A stretch of DNA of 64,000 bases from Bradyrhizobium sp. 141 (GCF_023074055.1 NZ_JADPKR010000055.1:95591-159590), one strand, 5' to 3'; positions 15,316 to 24,790 are shown, counted from the stretch's first letter. Notes: a model not told the origin generated them from the letters alone. Made by a program: numbers and translations.

Positions 15316-16122
15316 CTACCCCGCCAGCACCTTGGCGATCGCCCGCAGGTCCTGCCAGGCCAGTCGCTTGTAGGACGGCGAGCGCAAGAGATACGCGGGG
15401 TGAAAGGTCGGCAGCGCGCGGATGGTGCGCCCACCTGTTTCGTAGTCGAACCAGCGCCCGCGGGTGCGCATGATGCCCTCGCGCGTCCCCAGCAGCGTCT
15501 GCGTCGAGGGGTTGCCGAGCGTCACCAGCACGTCGGGATTCACCAGCTCGATCTGGCGCTGGATGAAGGGGAGGCAGATCTGCGTCTCTTGCGGCGTCGG
15601 TGTGCGGTTGCCGGGCGGCCGCCAGGGAATCACGTTGGCGATATAGGCGGTGGTGCGGTTGAGCCCGATCGCGCCGATCATCAGATCGAGCAGCTTGCCG
15701 CTGCGCCCGACGAAGGGCAGGCCCTCGATGTCCTCGTCGCGGCCCGGCGCCTCGCCGACGAACATGATGCGCGCCTGCGGATTGCCGTCGGCGAACACCA
15801 GCCGCGTCGCGGTGTGCTTCAGCGCGCAGCCCTCGAAGCTCTGCATCAGCTCGCGCAGCGCCTCCAGCGTCGGCGCGGTGCGCGCGGCCTCGCGCGCCGA
15901 GGCGATGGCGACGTCGGGGGCAGGGGCGGCCTCGCCACGCATCACCGTCGGCGCGGAGACCGGCCGCGGTGCCTCGACCGGAGGTGCCGCGCGCGGGGCC
16001 GGCGGCGGAGCGTCCAATTCCGCCAGGCGGTCGATCGGTTCCTCCGCGAGCGCGCAATCGACCCCGGCCTCCAGATAGAAGGCGAGAAGCTCGCGGACGG
16101 TGGGTGCGGGTTCGGGGATCAT
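15316..16122 (-). CDS. type-4 uracil-DNA glycosylase
   Basis: Family 4 (Fe-S) uracil-DNA glycosylase, 268 residues, which excises uracil from DNA in base-excision repair. Residues 1-95 are a Pro/Ala-rich, poorly conserved region; C99 in FEGCALKHTATRLVF begins the catalytic domain. Motif A is GEAPG at 123-127, followed by GLPFVGRSGKLLD and NVIPWRPPGNRTPT; motif B is HPAYLLR at 241-247. The cysteines around 99 and in ICLPFIQRQ are candidate cluster ligands. No LexA box is visible upstream. Confidence 0.93.
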   Translation of the reverse strand: MIPEPAPTVRELLAFYLEAGVDCALAEEPIDRLAELDAPPPAPRAAPPVEAPRPVSAPTVMRGEAAPAPDVAIASAREAARTAPTLEALRELMQSFEGCALKHTATRLVFADGNPQARIMFVGEAPGRDEDIEGLPFVGRSGKLLDLMIGAIGLNRTTAYIANVIPWRPPGNRTPTPQETQICLPFIQRQIELVNPDVLVTLGNPSTQTLLGTREGIMRTRGRWFDYETGGRTIRALPTFHPAYLLRSPSYKRLAWQDLRAIAKVLAG

Positions 16123-16257
16123 TTGGAAAGTCAGACTTTATATCAGTTTAGGCCGCCTTGTATCCCAGCGAAACGCATTTCCGAGGTTGTCCTATCCGGA
16201 AAAATCGGAAACAAGAGGGCGCAATCGACCAAGGACCGTCTCAAGGGCTGAGATCAG

Positions 16258-17919
16258 ATGAGCACCGAAGAACTTCCCCCGCGCGAATCCATGGAATTCG
16301 ACGTCGTCATCGTCGGCGCCGGCCCCTCGGGCCTGGCCGCGGCGATCCGGCTGAAGCAGCTCAACGCCGATCTCAACGTCGTCGTCGTCGAGAAGGGCTC
16401 CGAAGTCGGCGCGCATATTCTCTCCGGCGCGGTGATTGATCCGATCTCGCTCGACAAGCTGATCCCCGATTGGCGCGAGGATGCCGACTGTCCGCTGAAG
16501 ACCCAGGTCAAGGACGACCACTTCTACTGGATGTTCGGCGACAACCGCATCAAGCTGCCGAACTTCGCGATGCCGCCGCTGATGCACAATCATCACTGCT
16601 ACATCGGCTCGCTCGGCAATGTCTGCCGCTGGCTGGCGCCGAAGGCGGAAGCGCTCGGCGTCGAGATCTATCCGGGCTTTGCCGCGACCGAGGTGCTCTA
16701 TGACGACAAGGGCGCGGTGCGGGGCATCGCGACCGGCGACATGGGGATCGCCAAGGACGGCACCCACAAGGATTCCTACACCCGCGGCATGGAGCTGCTC
16801 GGCAAGTACACGCTGTTCGCCGAAGGCGCGCGCGGCTCGCTGTCGAAACAGTTGATCGCGAAGTTCGCACTGGACGCCAAGAGCGAGCCGCCGAAGTTCG
16901 GAATCGGCCTCAAGGAAGTCTGGCAGATCGATCCGGCCAAGCACAAGAAAGGCCTGATCCAGCACTCCTTCGGCTGGCCGCTCAACAACTCCACCGGCGG
17001 CGGCTCCTTCCTCTATCACTACGACGACAACCGCGTCGCGGTCGGCTTCGTCGTGCATCTGAACTACGACGATCCGTATCTGTCGCCGTTCGATGAATTC
17101 CAGCGCTTCAAGACCCATCCCTCGATCCGCGACGTGTTCGAGGGCGGCAAGCGTCTCGCCTATGGCGCGCGCGCCATCACCGAAGGCGGCTACCAATCGG
17201 TGCCGCGGCTGACCTTCCCGGGCGGCGCGTTGGTCGGCTGCGCGGCTGGCTTCGTCAACGTCCCCCGCATCAAGGGCGTCCACAACGCGATGGGCACCGG
17301 CATGCTCGCGGCCGAACATCTCGCCGCCGCGCTCGCCGAAGGCCGCGCCAACGACGAGGTCCTCGCCTACGAGAACGCCTGGCGCGATTCCGCGGTCGGC
17401 AAGGACCTCTTCAGGATCCGCAACGTCAAGCCGCTGTGGTCGAAGTTCGGCACCTTCCTCGGCGTGCCACTCGGCGCAATCGACATGTGGACCAATCAGC
17501 TGTTCGGCATCTCGCTGTTCGGCACGCTGTCGCATGCCAAGCCCGATCGCGCCACGCTCGATCCGGCCAAGAGCCACGCGCCGAAGAACTACCCGAAGCC
17601 GGACGGCAAGATCTCGTTCGACAAGCTGTCCTCGGTGTTCCTGTCCAACACCAATCACGAGGAGGACCAGCCGGTCCATCTCAAGGTCACGGACATGAAC
17701 CTGCAGAAGACCTCCGAGCATGACGTGTTCGCCGGTCCCTCGAATCGCTATTGCCCCGCCGGCGTCTATGAGTGGGTCGAGGAGGGATCGAGCCCGCGTT
17801 TCCAGATCAACGCCCAGAACTGCGTTCACTGCAAAACCTGCGACGTGAAGGATCCCAACGGTAACATCACCTGGGTTCCCCCGGAGGGCGGCGGCGGTCC
17901 GAACTACGAGGCGATGTAG
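16258..17919 (+). CDS. electron transfer flavoprotein-ubiquinone oxidoreductase
   Basis: ETF-QO, 553 residues (family about 550-560). An inner-membrane-associated flavoprotein that passes electrons from reduced ETF (fatty-acid and amino-acid oxidation) to ubiquinone. The FAD Rossmann motif is VGAGPSGLA at about 16-24. A 4Fe-4S site is formed by C499 (RYCPAGVYEW) and C522, C525, C528 (NCVHCKTCDVKDP). The central region has the family's TEGGYQSVPRLTFPGG and GCAAGFVNVPRIKG. It stands alone, apart from etfAB. Confidence 0.96.
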   Translation: MSTEELPPRESMEFDVVIVGAGPSGLAAAIRLKQLNADLNVVVVEKGSEVGAHILSGAVIDPISLDKLIPDWREDADCPLKTQVKDDHFYWMFGDNRIKLPNFAMPPLMHNHHCYIGSLGNVCRWLAPKAEALGVEIYPGFAATEVLYDDKGAVRGIATGDMGIAKDGTHKDSYTRGMELLGKYTLFAEGARGSLSKQLIAKFALDAKSEPPKFGIGLKEVWQIDPAKHKKGLIQHSFGWPLNNSTGGGSFLYHYDDNRVAVGFVVHLNYDDPYLSPFDEFQRFKTHPSIRDVFEGGKRLAYGARAITEGGYQSVPRLTFPGGALVGCAAGFVNVPRIKGVHNAMGTGMLAAEHLAAALAEGRANDEVLAYENAWRDSAVGKDLFRIRNVKPLWSKFGTFLGVPLGAIDMWTNQLFGISLFGTLSHAKPDRATLDPAKSHAPKNYPKPDGKISFDKLSSVFLSNTNHEEDQPVHLKVTDMNLQKTSEHDVFAGPSNRYCPAGVYEWVEEGSSPRFQINAQNCVHCKTCDVKDPNGNITWVPPEGGGGPNYEAM

Positions 17920-18227
17920 AGCGGGGCCAAGCAAGAGGCGTGATCCCGAAGGTGATCCGGCGCACGTTCGCGTGAGGAGGAGGCCGCGACCACCGGTCGC
18001 GGCCACGATAAGGCCATAGTAGCGGCGTCTTGGGGCTGCTCCGGACCGGTTACTTGGCCGATTTGGGGCGTGCGGAGGGGGATCGTCCGGCCCGAATCCT
18101 TGCGGCGAAGCGCCAAAAGCGGCATTGTCGGCCCGACGGTTCCGGGTCCCGATGCCACCGGCCGCGTTCGCATGCGATACGGCCCTCTGCTGCAAACCCA
18201 GGCACTACCAACTCAAGGCGAGCCCTG
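17920..18227. other. intergenic region, no feature recognised
   Basis: GC-rich gap between the ETF-QO and TPR genes. It remains open in the frame of the TPR gene, but the codon usage is poor and a signal peptide begins cleanly at 18228. I see no convincing gene, repeat or terminator here. Confidence 0.4.
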
Positions 18228-20024
18228 ATGTTTTCAAATCGTTTCAACCGCTGGACTGTTGCCGCCATCGCCCTCATGGGCACAGCGATCGCGACCGTCC
18301 CCGGCGGGGTCCTGGCGCAGACGCCGGATCACCCGGAGAACACGGCGGCGCAGTTTCCGACCCGAAACGATCTGAAGTCGCTCACCGGAGCCGGCAGCTA
18401 TCTCGCCGCCCGCCATGCCAGCGTCGAGCGCGACGCGGCCTCTGCCGCCGCGTTCTACCGCTCGGCCCTCCGCACCGATCCCAAGAACAACGAGCTGCTC
18501 GACCGCGCCTTCATCTCGTCGGTCGCCGACGGCGACATCGAGGAGGCGGTCAAGCTCGCCGAGCGCGTCCTCACCATCGACAAGACCAACCGCGTCGCGC
18601 GTCTCGTCGTCGGCGTGCATGATCTCAAGGTGAAAAAGTACGCGGCCGCGCAGACTAATATCAACCAGTCGATCCGCGGTCCGATCACCGATCTCGTCGC
18701 CACGCTGCTGTCGGGTTGGGCCGCCTACGGTGCGGGCGATGCCAAGGGCGGTGTCGCCACCATCGACAAGCTGGCAGGTCCCGAATGGTATCCGCTGTTC
18801 AAGGACCTTCACGCCGGCATGATCCTCGAGCTTTCCGGCAAGGAGAAGGACGCCGGCACCCGCTTCGAGCGCGCTTACAAGCTCGACGATTCCATGCTGC
18901 GCGTGAGCGAGGCCTATGCGCGCTGGCTGTCGCGCAACAAGGATTCCGCCGCCGCGACCACCGTCTATCAGGCCTTCGACAAGAAGCTCGCGCGTCATCC
19001 GCTGATCCAGGAAGGCCTGCGCGAGACCAAAGCCGGCAAGAAAATGCCGCCGCTCGTCGATTCCGCCCAGGCCGGCGCCGCCGAAGCGCTCTACGGCATC
19101 GGCGCCACGCTGACCCGCCGCGGCGGCGAGGATCTGGCGCTGGTCTATCTCCAGCTCTCGCTCTACCTCCAGCCGACGCATCCGCTGGCGCTGCTTTCGC
19201 TCGCCGATCTCTACGAATCGGTGAAGCGGCCGCAGATGGCGATCAAGGTGTATGAGCGTGTGCCGTCGAGTTCGCCGCTCAAGCGCAACGCGCAGATCCA
19301 GCTGGCCATTGATCTGGATTCCGCCGACCGCACCGACGAGGCGATCAAGATCCTCAAGGGTGTCACCACGGAGGATGCCAAGGACCTCGAAGCCATCATA
19401 GCGCTCGGCAACATCGAGCGCGGCCGCAAGAGGTTCGGCGACTGCGGCGCGACCTATTCGCAAGGCGTCGACGTGCTGCCGGCCGGCAACGACAAGGCCA
19501 ACAGCGTCTGGTACTATTATCGTGGCATCTGCCAGGAGCGCTCCAAGCAGTGGGCCAAGGCCGAGGCCGACATGAAGAAGGCGCTCGAGCTGCAGCCCGA
19601 CCAGCCGCACGTCCTCAACTATCTCGGCTATTCCTGGATCGACCAGGGCGTGAACCTCGACGAAGGCATGAAGATGATCAAGCGTGCCGTCGAGCAGCGT
19701 CCCGACGACGGCTACATCGTCGACTCCCTCGGCTGGGCCTATTACCGCATCGGCAATTACGAGGAAGCGGTGAAGAATCTCGAGCGCGCGATCGACCTCA
19801 AGCCCGAGGATCCCACCATCAACGATCACCTTGGCGACGCCTATTGGCGCGTCGGCCGCACGCTGGAAGCCAAATTCCAGTGGTCGCACGCCCGCGATCT
19901 CAAGCCCGAGCCGGAAGAGCTGCCGAAGATCGAGGCCAAGATTGCCAATGGCCTCGCCGACGACAATTCGAACTCTTCGGCCGCGCAGGCCGAGAAGAAG
20001 AAGGACGACGGCAAGGGCGGCTAG
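18228..20024 (+). CDS. secreted tetratricopeptide repeat protein
   Basis: A 598-residue protein with an N-terminal signal peptide (positive RFNRW, hydrophobic core to about residue 25, VLAQTP cleavage region), hence periplasmic. The rest is a chain of TPR units: for example AAFYRSALRTDPKNNELLDRA near 70, then a dense C-terminal set at about 420-560 (AEADMKKALELQPDQPHVLN; YRIGNYEEAVKNLERAIDLK). It ends in a Lys-rich tail. Homologues are widespread in Rhizobiales as uncharacterised TPR proteins, probably assembly scaffolds in the envelope. The ATG at 18228 is fixed by the signal peptide. Confidence 0.9.
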   Translation: MFSNRFNRWTVAAIALMGTAIATVPGGVLAQTPDHPENTAAQFPTRNDLKSLTGAGSYLAARHASVERDAASAAAFYRSALRTDPKNNELLDRAFISSVADGDIEEAVKLAERVLTIDKTNRVARLVVGVHDLKVKKYAAAQTNINQSIRGPITDLVATLLSGWAAYGAGDAKGGVATIDKLAGPEWYPLFKDLHAGMILELSGKEKDAGTRFERAYKLDDSMLRVSEAYARWLSRNKDSAAATTVYQAFDKKLARHPLIQEGLRETKAGKKMPPLVDSAQAGAAEALYGIGATLTRRGGEDLALVYLQLSLYLQPTHPLALLSLADLYESVKRPQMAIKVYERVPSSSPLKRNAQIQLAIDLDSADRTDEAIKILKGVTTEDAKDLEAIIALGNIERGRKRFGDCGATYSQGVDVLPAGNDKANSVWYYYRGICQERSKQWAKAEADMKKALELQPDQPHVLNYLGYSWIDQGVNLDEGMKMIKRAVEQRPDDGYIVDSLGWAYYRIGNYEEAVKNLERAIDLKPEDPTINDHLGDAYWRVGRTLEAKFQWSHARDLKPEPEELPKIEAKIANGLADDNSNSSAAQAEKKKDDGKGG

Positions 20025-20028
20025 GCTG

Positions 20029-20077
20029 GCGCATGATCCGGAAAAGTGTGAAGCGGTTTTCCGATAAGATCATGCGC
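20029..20077. repeat. small palindromic repeat (family F)
   Basis: Outer arms GCGCATGATC (20029-20038) and GATCATGCGC (20068-20077); inner arms CGGAAAA (20039-20045) and TTTTCCG (20057-20063). This palindrome is a common dispersed element in Bradyrhizobium relatives. It sits between the TPR gene and ispE and could form a hairpin in the transcript. Confidence 0.8.
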
Positions 20078-20109
20078 GACGAACAAGTGAAGTTGGGGGC
20101 GTGTCGCCG

Positions 20110-20994
20110 ATGTCGGCGTTGATTGAAGAGGGGCGGGCGAAGGTCAATCTCAGCCTTCGCGTCGTGGGCCGTCGTGCCGACGGCTATCATGATCTCGAAA
20201 GCGTGGTCGCGTTTGCCGACTGCGCCGACCGGCTCACGCTGGAGCCGGGCGGCGAGCTGAAGCTCACCACCACCGGGCCGCTGGCCGAGGCCTGCGGCGA
20301 TGCCGCCGACAATCTCGTGCTCAAGGCCGCCAAGCTGTTGGCCGAGGCCGTGCCGGGCCTGAAGCTGGGCGCGTTCGCGCTCGACAAGGTGCTGCCGGTT
20401 GCGGCCGGCATTGGTGGCGGCTCTGCCGATGCGGCTGCGGCGCTGCGGCTCTTGGCGCGTCTCAACAATCTGTCGCTCGATGATCCCAGGCTCCAGAAGG
20501 TCGCGCTCGCGACCGGCGCCGATGTGCCGGTGTGCCTTTTCTCCCGCGCCTGCGACATGACCGGCGTCGGCGAGCAGCTGCTGCCGCTCGCACTTCCGAG
20601 CATGCCTTGCGTGATGGTCAATCCGCGCGTGCCTGTTGCCACCAAGGACGTGTTTAGGGAATTGGGCCTGCGCAACGGCGAACTGCTGGTCGGCGCCACA
20701 TCGGTCCTCGGAGCTCCGGCCTGGCCGGAGGAGGGCGGGTCGATTGCCGATTGGGTCGACGTTCTCGAAACCGTCGCCAACGATCTCGAAGCGCCTGCGC
20801 TGCGTATCGAACCTGTCATCGGCGAGGTGCTGGAAGCCTTGCGCTCTTCCGCCGGCGTCAAGCTCGCCCGCATGTCCGGCTCGGGCGCAACGTGCTTTGC
20901 GATCTATGGCGCCTCGGCCGCGGCGCACGCCGCCGCCGAAAAGATCCGCCGCGACCATCCCGGCTGGTGGGTGCATGCGGGGACGTTGAGCTAG
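20110..20994 (+). CDS. ispE: 4-diphosphocytidyl-2-C-methyl-D-erythritol kinase
   Basis: IspE, 294 residues: GHMP-family kinase that phosphorylates CDP-methylerythritol in the MEP pathway for isoprenoid precursors. Seen: N-terminal RAKVNLSLRVVGRRADGYHDL, the ATP-binding LPVAAGIGGGSADAAAALRL and the C-terminal MSGSGATCFAIY glycine loop. I prefer ATG 20110 (TGGGGG about ten bases upstream) to the GTG three codons earlier. A polyprenyl diphosphate synthase that uses the pathway's products is encoded 4 kb further on. Confidence 0.95.
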   Translation: MSALIEEGRAKVNLSLRVVGRRADGYHDLESVVAFADCADRLTLEPGGELKLTTTGPLAEACGDAADNLVLKAAKLLAEAVPGLKLGAFALDKVLPVAAGIGGGSADAAAALRLLARLNNLSLDDPRLQKVALATGADVPVCLFSRACDMTGVGEQLLPLALPSMPCVMVNPRVPVATKDVFRELGLRNGELLVGATSVLGAPAWPEEGGSIADWVDVLETVANDLEAPALRIEPVIGEVLEALRSSAGVKLARMSGSGATCFAIYGASAAAHAAAEKIRRDHPGWWVHAGTLS

Positions 20995-21015
20995 GACTTT
21001 CCGCAACGATGGTGC

Positions 21016-21110
21016 CGTAGTGGGTAAAGCGAAGCGTGCCCACCAACTCATGCGCGCAATCTCGACGCACGGTGGGCACGGCGCTGTCGCGCCTTTGCCC
21101 ACCCTACCGC
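21016..21110. repeat. family A palindromic repeat, copy 5
   Basis: CGTAGTGGGTAAAGCGAAGCGTGCCCACC ends mirrored by GGTGGGCACGGCG and CCTTTGCCCACCCTACC (split here to show arms). The left arm is degenerate. It separates the convergent ispE and alpha/beta hydrolase genes. Confidence 0.85.
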
Positions 21111-21117
21111 AGCGGGG

Positions 21118-21982
21118 CTAGCCGGCGCCGTGCTCTGCCAGCCCGAGAAACCGCCGGATTTCGCCCAACACCTCCTGCGGCTTGTCGTGCTGCAGCCAGT
21201 GTCCGGCGCCTGAGATGGTCTCGACGCGCGCTTGCGGGAAATAACGCTCCAGGCCCGCGGCCCTGGCGCCGGCGAGAAAGCTCTCAGCGGCGTTCAACAG
21301 CAGCGTCGGGCAGGTAATGCGCGACCACAGCGCGACGTGATCGTCCGGCCAGAGCCGGTGCGGCGCCGAGGCGCGCTGATAGGGATCGAACTTCCAGCTA
21401 TAGGTGCCATCCTCGTTCTGCCGGGCGCCGTGCGTGGCGAGATGCAGCGCGAGGTCGCGGGACAGACGTTTGTTGTGAAGCACCATCTGCGCCGCCGCGT
21501 CCTCAAGGGTCGCATAGCGGCGGGGTGTGCGGTCATGCAGCTTGTCGAGCTGGCCGACCCATTTGCCGATGCGCTCATGCGCCGGCGGCTTCGGCGTATC
21601 CGGCAACATGGTCACGCCGTCGAGCACGACCAGCTTCGAGACCTTTTCAGGAAATGACCCTGAAAAGATCAGGCTCACCATGCCGCCCATCGAATGGCCG
21701 ATGAGAGTCACCTGAGGCGCTGCGATGGTGCGATTCGGTCAGCGCGTAGCTGCCGCCCCTGGTCCAATCGGAATCGCCGTGACCGCGCAAGTCGGGTGCG
21801 AGCACGTGAAAATGCGGCTGCAACGACCGGGCGATGACGTCCCAGCTCCGGCAATGATCGCGGCCGCCATGGACCAGGATGAGAGGCGGTGCGCTCTCAT
21901 TGCCCCAATCGGCGTAATGCAGCCGCAGGCTATGAGACTCATAGGTGCGGCTTTGCGGGGCGAGCATCGTGGCGCTATCCAT
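21118..21982 (-). pseudogene. frameshifted alpha/beta hydrolase
   Basis: The N-terminal half (from ATG 21982) reads ESHSLRLHYADWGNE, LILVHGGRDHCRSWD, VLAPDLRGHGDSDW, SYALTE, then loses frame near 21725-21740. The C-terminal half resumes in another frame at APQVTLIGHSMGGMVSLIFS (nucleophile elbow GHSMGG) and runs to the stop at 21118, with GAGHWLQHDKP holding the catalytic His. About 10 nt remain where homologues have some nine codons, so an out-of-frame deletion of roughly 17 bp is likely. The 5' end overlaps the LysE gene by 8 bp. Both halves keep catalytic residues, so decay is recent or the fault is in the assembly. Confidence 0.85.
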
Positions 21983-22607
21983 TCGCCGGCCGCCGCGCCA
22001 GTGCGAGCGAGAGGCCGAGGCCAGCAATGAACACGCCGGAGCCCTGGGTCAGGCGGCGCATCAGATGCGGCCTACCAACGAGCTGCGTGCGTGTCGCGGA
22101 GGCCATCAGCACCACGACGATATCGGCGAGCGTGTTCAGCGCCACCGAGATTGCGCCGAGCATGATGAATTGCAGCGTGGGGCTGGATCCCATGGGATCG
22201 AGGAATTGCGGAATGAAGGCGAGGAAGAACGCGGCGGTCTTCGGGTTCAACGCCTCCACAAGCACGCCGTCGCGGAACGCGCGCTTGTCGCCGACAGGTT
22301 CACTCTCGAGCGGCAGCGCGCGGCCGGCACTACGGAAAGTCTTGATGCCGAGCCAGACCAGATAGAGTGCGCCGACGAACTTGACGGCAGCGAATAATTC
22401 CGCGCTCGCAAGGATGATTGCGGAGATGCCGAGGCTGCCCGCCACGACATGAACCAGTCCGCCCAGCGCCGTGCCCGCGGTCGAGGCGAAACCGCTGGCC
22501 CGTCCTTCGGACAAGGTCCGTGCCGCGACGTAGAAGATGCCGGGGCCGGGAATTGCGGCAATGAGACAGGCTGCGGCCAGGAATAGCCAGAAATTCGTTT
22601 CGATCAT
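21975..22607 (-). CDS. LysE/RhtB family amino-acid exporter
   Basis: A 210-residue inner-membrane exporter of the LysE/RhtB family, which expels amino acids or homoserine lactones. Six hydrophobic helices are visible. The family motif AAIPGPGIFYVAARTLSEGR lies at about 18-36 and ALNPKTAAFFLAFIPQFLD near 118-137. Substrate cannot be predicted. It overlaps the broken hydrolase by 8 bp, so the two were probably cotranscribed. Confidence 0.92.
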   Translation of the reverse strand: MIETNFWLFLAAACLIAAIPGPGIFYVAARTLSEGRASGFASTAGTALGGLVHVVAGSLGISAIILASAELFAAVKFVGALYLVWLGIKTFRSAGRALPLESEPVGDKRAFRDGVLVEALNPKTAAFFLAFIPQFLDPMGSSPTLQFIMLGAISVALNTLADIVVVLMASATRTQLVGRPHLMRRLTQGSGVFIAGLGLSLALARRPANG

Positions 22608-22679
22608 CCTGGTTTCGTAGCGCAGCGTACCGCGATTGCAAGTCTTCTGGTTACAAGGCTTCTGGTTAAGGCCCCTCGT

Positions 22680-23942
22680 TTAGTCCATGCGGCGGAAGAT
22701 TGCGCTGGCATTCACCCCGCCGAAGCCAAAGCCGTTGGAGATGGCATGCTGCATCGGCATCGGCCGCGCGGTGCCGGCGACAATGTCGATGCCATCAGCG
22801 CCGGCATCGGGGTTTTCGAGATTGAGCGTCGGCGGCGCGATCTGGTCGCGCAAAGCGAGCACGGTGAAGATCGCCTCGAGGCCGCCGGCGGCGCCGAGCA
22901 GATGGCCCGTGGCCGATTTGGTCGCGCTGACGGCAATGCCGAGGTTGCGGCCGAACAACGCGCCGATCGCGCCGAGCTCGCTCTCGTCGCCGGCCGGCGT
23001 TGAGGTCGCATGGGCGTTCAGGTGCTGCACATCCGCAGGCGCAAGGTTCGCCTGCCGGAGCGCGATCTCCATGGCGCGGCGGGCGCCGTCGCCATCGGGC
23101 GGACCTGATGTCATGTGGTAGGCGTCCGCCGTCGTGCCGTAGCCGACGATCTCGGCGATCGGCGTCGCGCCGCGCGCCAGCGCATGCTCGAGCTCCTCGA
23201 TCACCAGGATGCCGGCGCCTTCGCCCATCACAAAACCATCGCGGTCGCGATCGAACGGGCGCGAGGCGCGCGCGGGTTCGTCGTTGAAGCCGCTCGACAG
23301 CGCGCGGGCCGCCGCAAAGCCGCCGAGGCTGACGATGTCGATACAGGCCTCTGCGCCGCCGCAGATCGCGACGTCGATCTCGCCGGCGCGGATCATGCGC
23401 GCGGCATCGCCGATGGCCTGGACACCGGCGGCACATGCGGTGACCGGTGTGCCCAGCGCGCCCTTGTAGCCATATTTGATCGAGATGTGGCCGGCGGCGA
23501 GGTTGGCCAGGAACGAAGGGATCGTGAATGGCGAGAGCCGGCGCACGCCGCGCTGCTCGGTAATGCGCACCGCCTCCGCCATCGCCGGGAATCCGCCGAC
23601 GCCGGAGCCGATGATCGTTGCGGTCCGTTGCAGCGCGCGCGCGTCCTGCGGCGTCCATTTGGCCTGCGCGACCGCTTCCGCCGTGGCGAGCAGCGCGAAC
23701 AGGATGAAGCGGTCCATCTTGCGCTGGTCTTTTGGCGCGACCGCCTGCGCCGGATCGAAGCCGCCCTCGGAATCATCGGCCTTCTCGGGCACGAGGCCGG
23801 CGATGCGCGCCGGCAGCGCCTGCGCCCATTCGGGCAGCGGGCGCAACCCGCTCTGGCCGGCGAGCAGCCGGCGCCAGGAGAGTTCGACGCCGCATCCAAG
23901 CGGCGACACGGTCCCCATTCCCGTCACGACGATACGACGCAT
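22680..23942 (-). CDS. beta-ketoacyl-ACP synthase II paralogue
   Basis: FabF-type condensing enzyme, 420 residues: elongates acyl-ACP with malonyl-ACP. The Cys-His-His triad is intact: C170 in TACAAGVQAIG, H311 in NAHATSTPAGD, H347 in SATKSATGHLLGAAGG. GGAG precedes the ATG at 23942. It lies one base downstream of an HxlR-type regulator gene rather than with fab genes or an acyl carrier protein, so it is probably a special-purpose paralogue (for a modified lipid or secondary product) rather than the housekeeping FabF. That role is inference. Confidence 0.9.
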   Translation of the reverse strand: MRRIVVTGMGTVSPLGCGVELSWRRLLAGQSGLRPLPEWAQALPARIAGLVPEKADDSEGGFDPAQAVAPKDQRKMDRFILFALLATAEAVAQAKWTPQDARALQRTATIIGSGVGGFPAMAEAVRITEQRGVRRLSPFTIPSFLANLAAGHISIKYGYKGALGTPVTACAAGVQAIGDAARMIRAGEIDVAICGGAEACIDIVSLGGFAAARALSSGFNDEPARASRPFDRDRDGFVMGEGAGILVIEELEHALARGATPIAEIVGYGTTADAYHMTSGPPDGDGARRAMEIALRQANLAPADVQHLNAHATSTPAGDESELGAIGALFGRNLGIAVSATKSATGHLLGAAGGLEAIFTVLALRDQIAPPTLNLENPDAGADGIDIVAGTARPMPMQHAISNGFGFGGVNASAIFRRMD

Positions 23943-23943
23943 G

Positions 23944-24459
23944 TCAGTCTCCAGCCGGCGCAACGGCCGGGTTCATGGCTTTGAGCGAAACGAGGCGCTT
24001 GCGCATCCCGCGGCTGGCGCGGGGACCAGCGATGACGACCGCATTGGCGAGCGTGATTGGCTGCATGTCGGCGGCGTCGACCACGACCGGATCGAGCGGG
24101 CGAACGTCACTTCGGTTCGCCAGCAGGATGGCTTCGCCCTTCGGCGCGAGATGCCTGTTGCCCCAGGCGAGCAGCGCCACGATCACGGGAAAGAAATCCC
24201 GCGCCTTGTCCGTCAGCACATATTCGTAGCGCGGCGGGCGTTCATGATAGCGGCGGCGGACGAACATGCCTGATGCGGTGAGGTGGGCAAGGCGCCGCGA
24301 CAGGATGTTCGGCGCGATGCCGAGGCTTTGCGAGAACTCGTCGAATTTCGTCGCGCCCTGAAACGCATCCCGCAGGATCAGAATGCTCCACCATTCGCCG
24401 ACCGTCTCCACGGCGCGGCCGACCGGACATTCCTGGATGGAAGGGGATTTGGGCTGCAT
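23944..24459 (-). CDS. HxlR-family transcriptional regulator
   Basis: A 171-residue winged-helix regulator. The HxlR signature is clear: CPVGRAVETVGEWWSILILR (with the single conserved Cys near residue 11), DEFSQSLGIAPNILSRRLAHL as recognition helix region, and RPPRYEYVLTDKARDFFPVI as wing and effector helix. It has a longer C-terminal tail (about 115-171) than typical HxlR proteins. HxlR members sense aldehydes, quinones or redox state. Its stop is one base from the FabF start, so the two genes are translationally coupled. A palindrome (24483-24495) lies just upstream. Confidence 0.92.
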   Translation of the reverse strand: MQPKSPSIQECPVGRAVETVGEWWSILILRDAFQGATKFDEFSQSLGIAPNILSRRLAHLTASGMFVRRRYHERPPRYEYVLTDKARDFFPVIVALLAWGNRHLAPKGEAILLANRSDVRPLDPVVVDAADMQPITLANAVVIAGPRASRGMRKRLVSLKAMNPAVAPAGD

Positions 24460-24482
24460 GGGACGGAAGGTAGGAGAGTGGA

Positions 24483-24495
24483 TTGCAAAATGCAA
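24483..24495. promoter_or_regulatory. candidate HxlR operator
   Basis: TTGCA-AAA-TGCAA, a perfect 5-bp inverted repeat with a 3-bp spacer, located 24 bp upstream of the HxlR start codon. Position and symmetry suit an autoregulatory site; too short to be certain. Confidence 0.4.
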
Positions 24496-24576
24496 GTGAC
24501 TGGGCGCGCAGCGATTTCGTGTCGAGAAGATGCATTCGGAGATGCGATGTGCGGCGGCCGCGTCCGGAACCGCTCT

Positions 24577-24730
24577 TCCCCGGACGCAGCGCAGCGCCCC
24601 CGGCGATGCGAAGCATCGCCCGGTGCGGTGCGTTGCAGAGCCGGGCCGATGTTGCTGAGGGGCGCTCGTGTTGCGTGGGTCCCGGCTCTGCGCAGCAACG
24701 TTTCACGCTGCGCGCGTCCGGGACACGAGA
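24577..24730. repeat. family D repeat, copy 1
   Basis: Begins CCCCGGACGCAGCGCAGCG and ends GCGCGTCCGGGACACGAGAG, with internal GCAGAGCCGGG / CCCGGCTCTGCG arms. The second copy is at 31779-31901. It occupies the 500-bp gap between the HxlR and polyprenyl synthase genes; only repeat DNA is seen there. Confidence 0.85.
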
Positions 24731-24790
24731 GGGAGTTACGTCGTCGCAGCGCACTCCGTCATTGCGAGCGCAGCTGCCTATCACCGTCCC

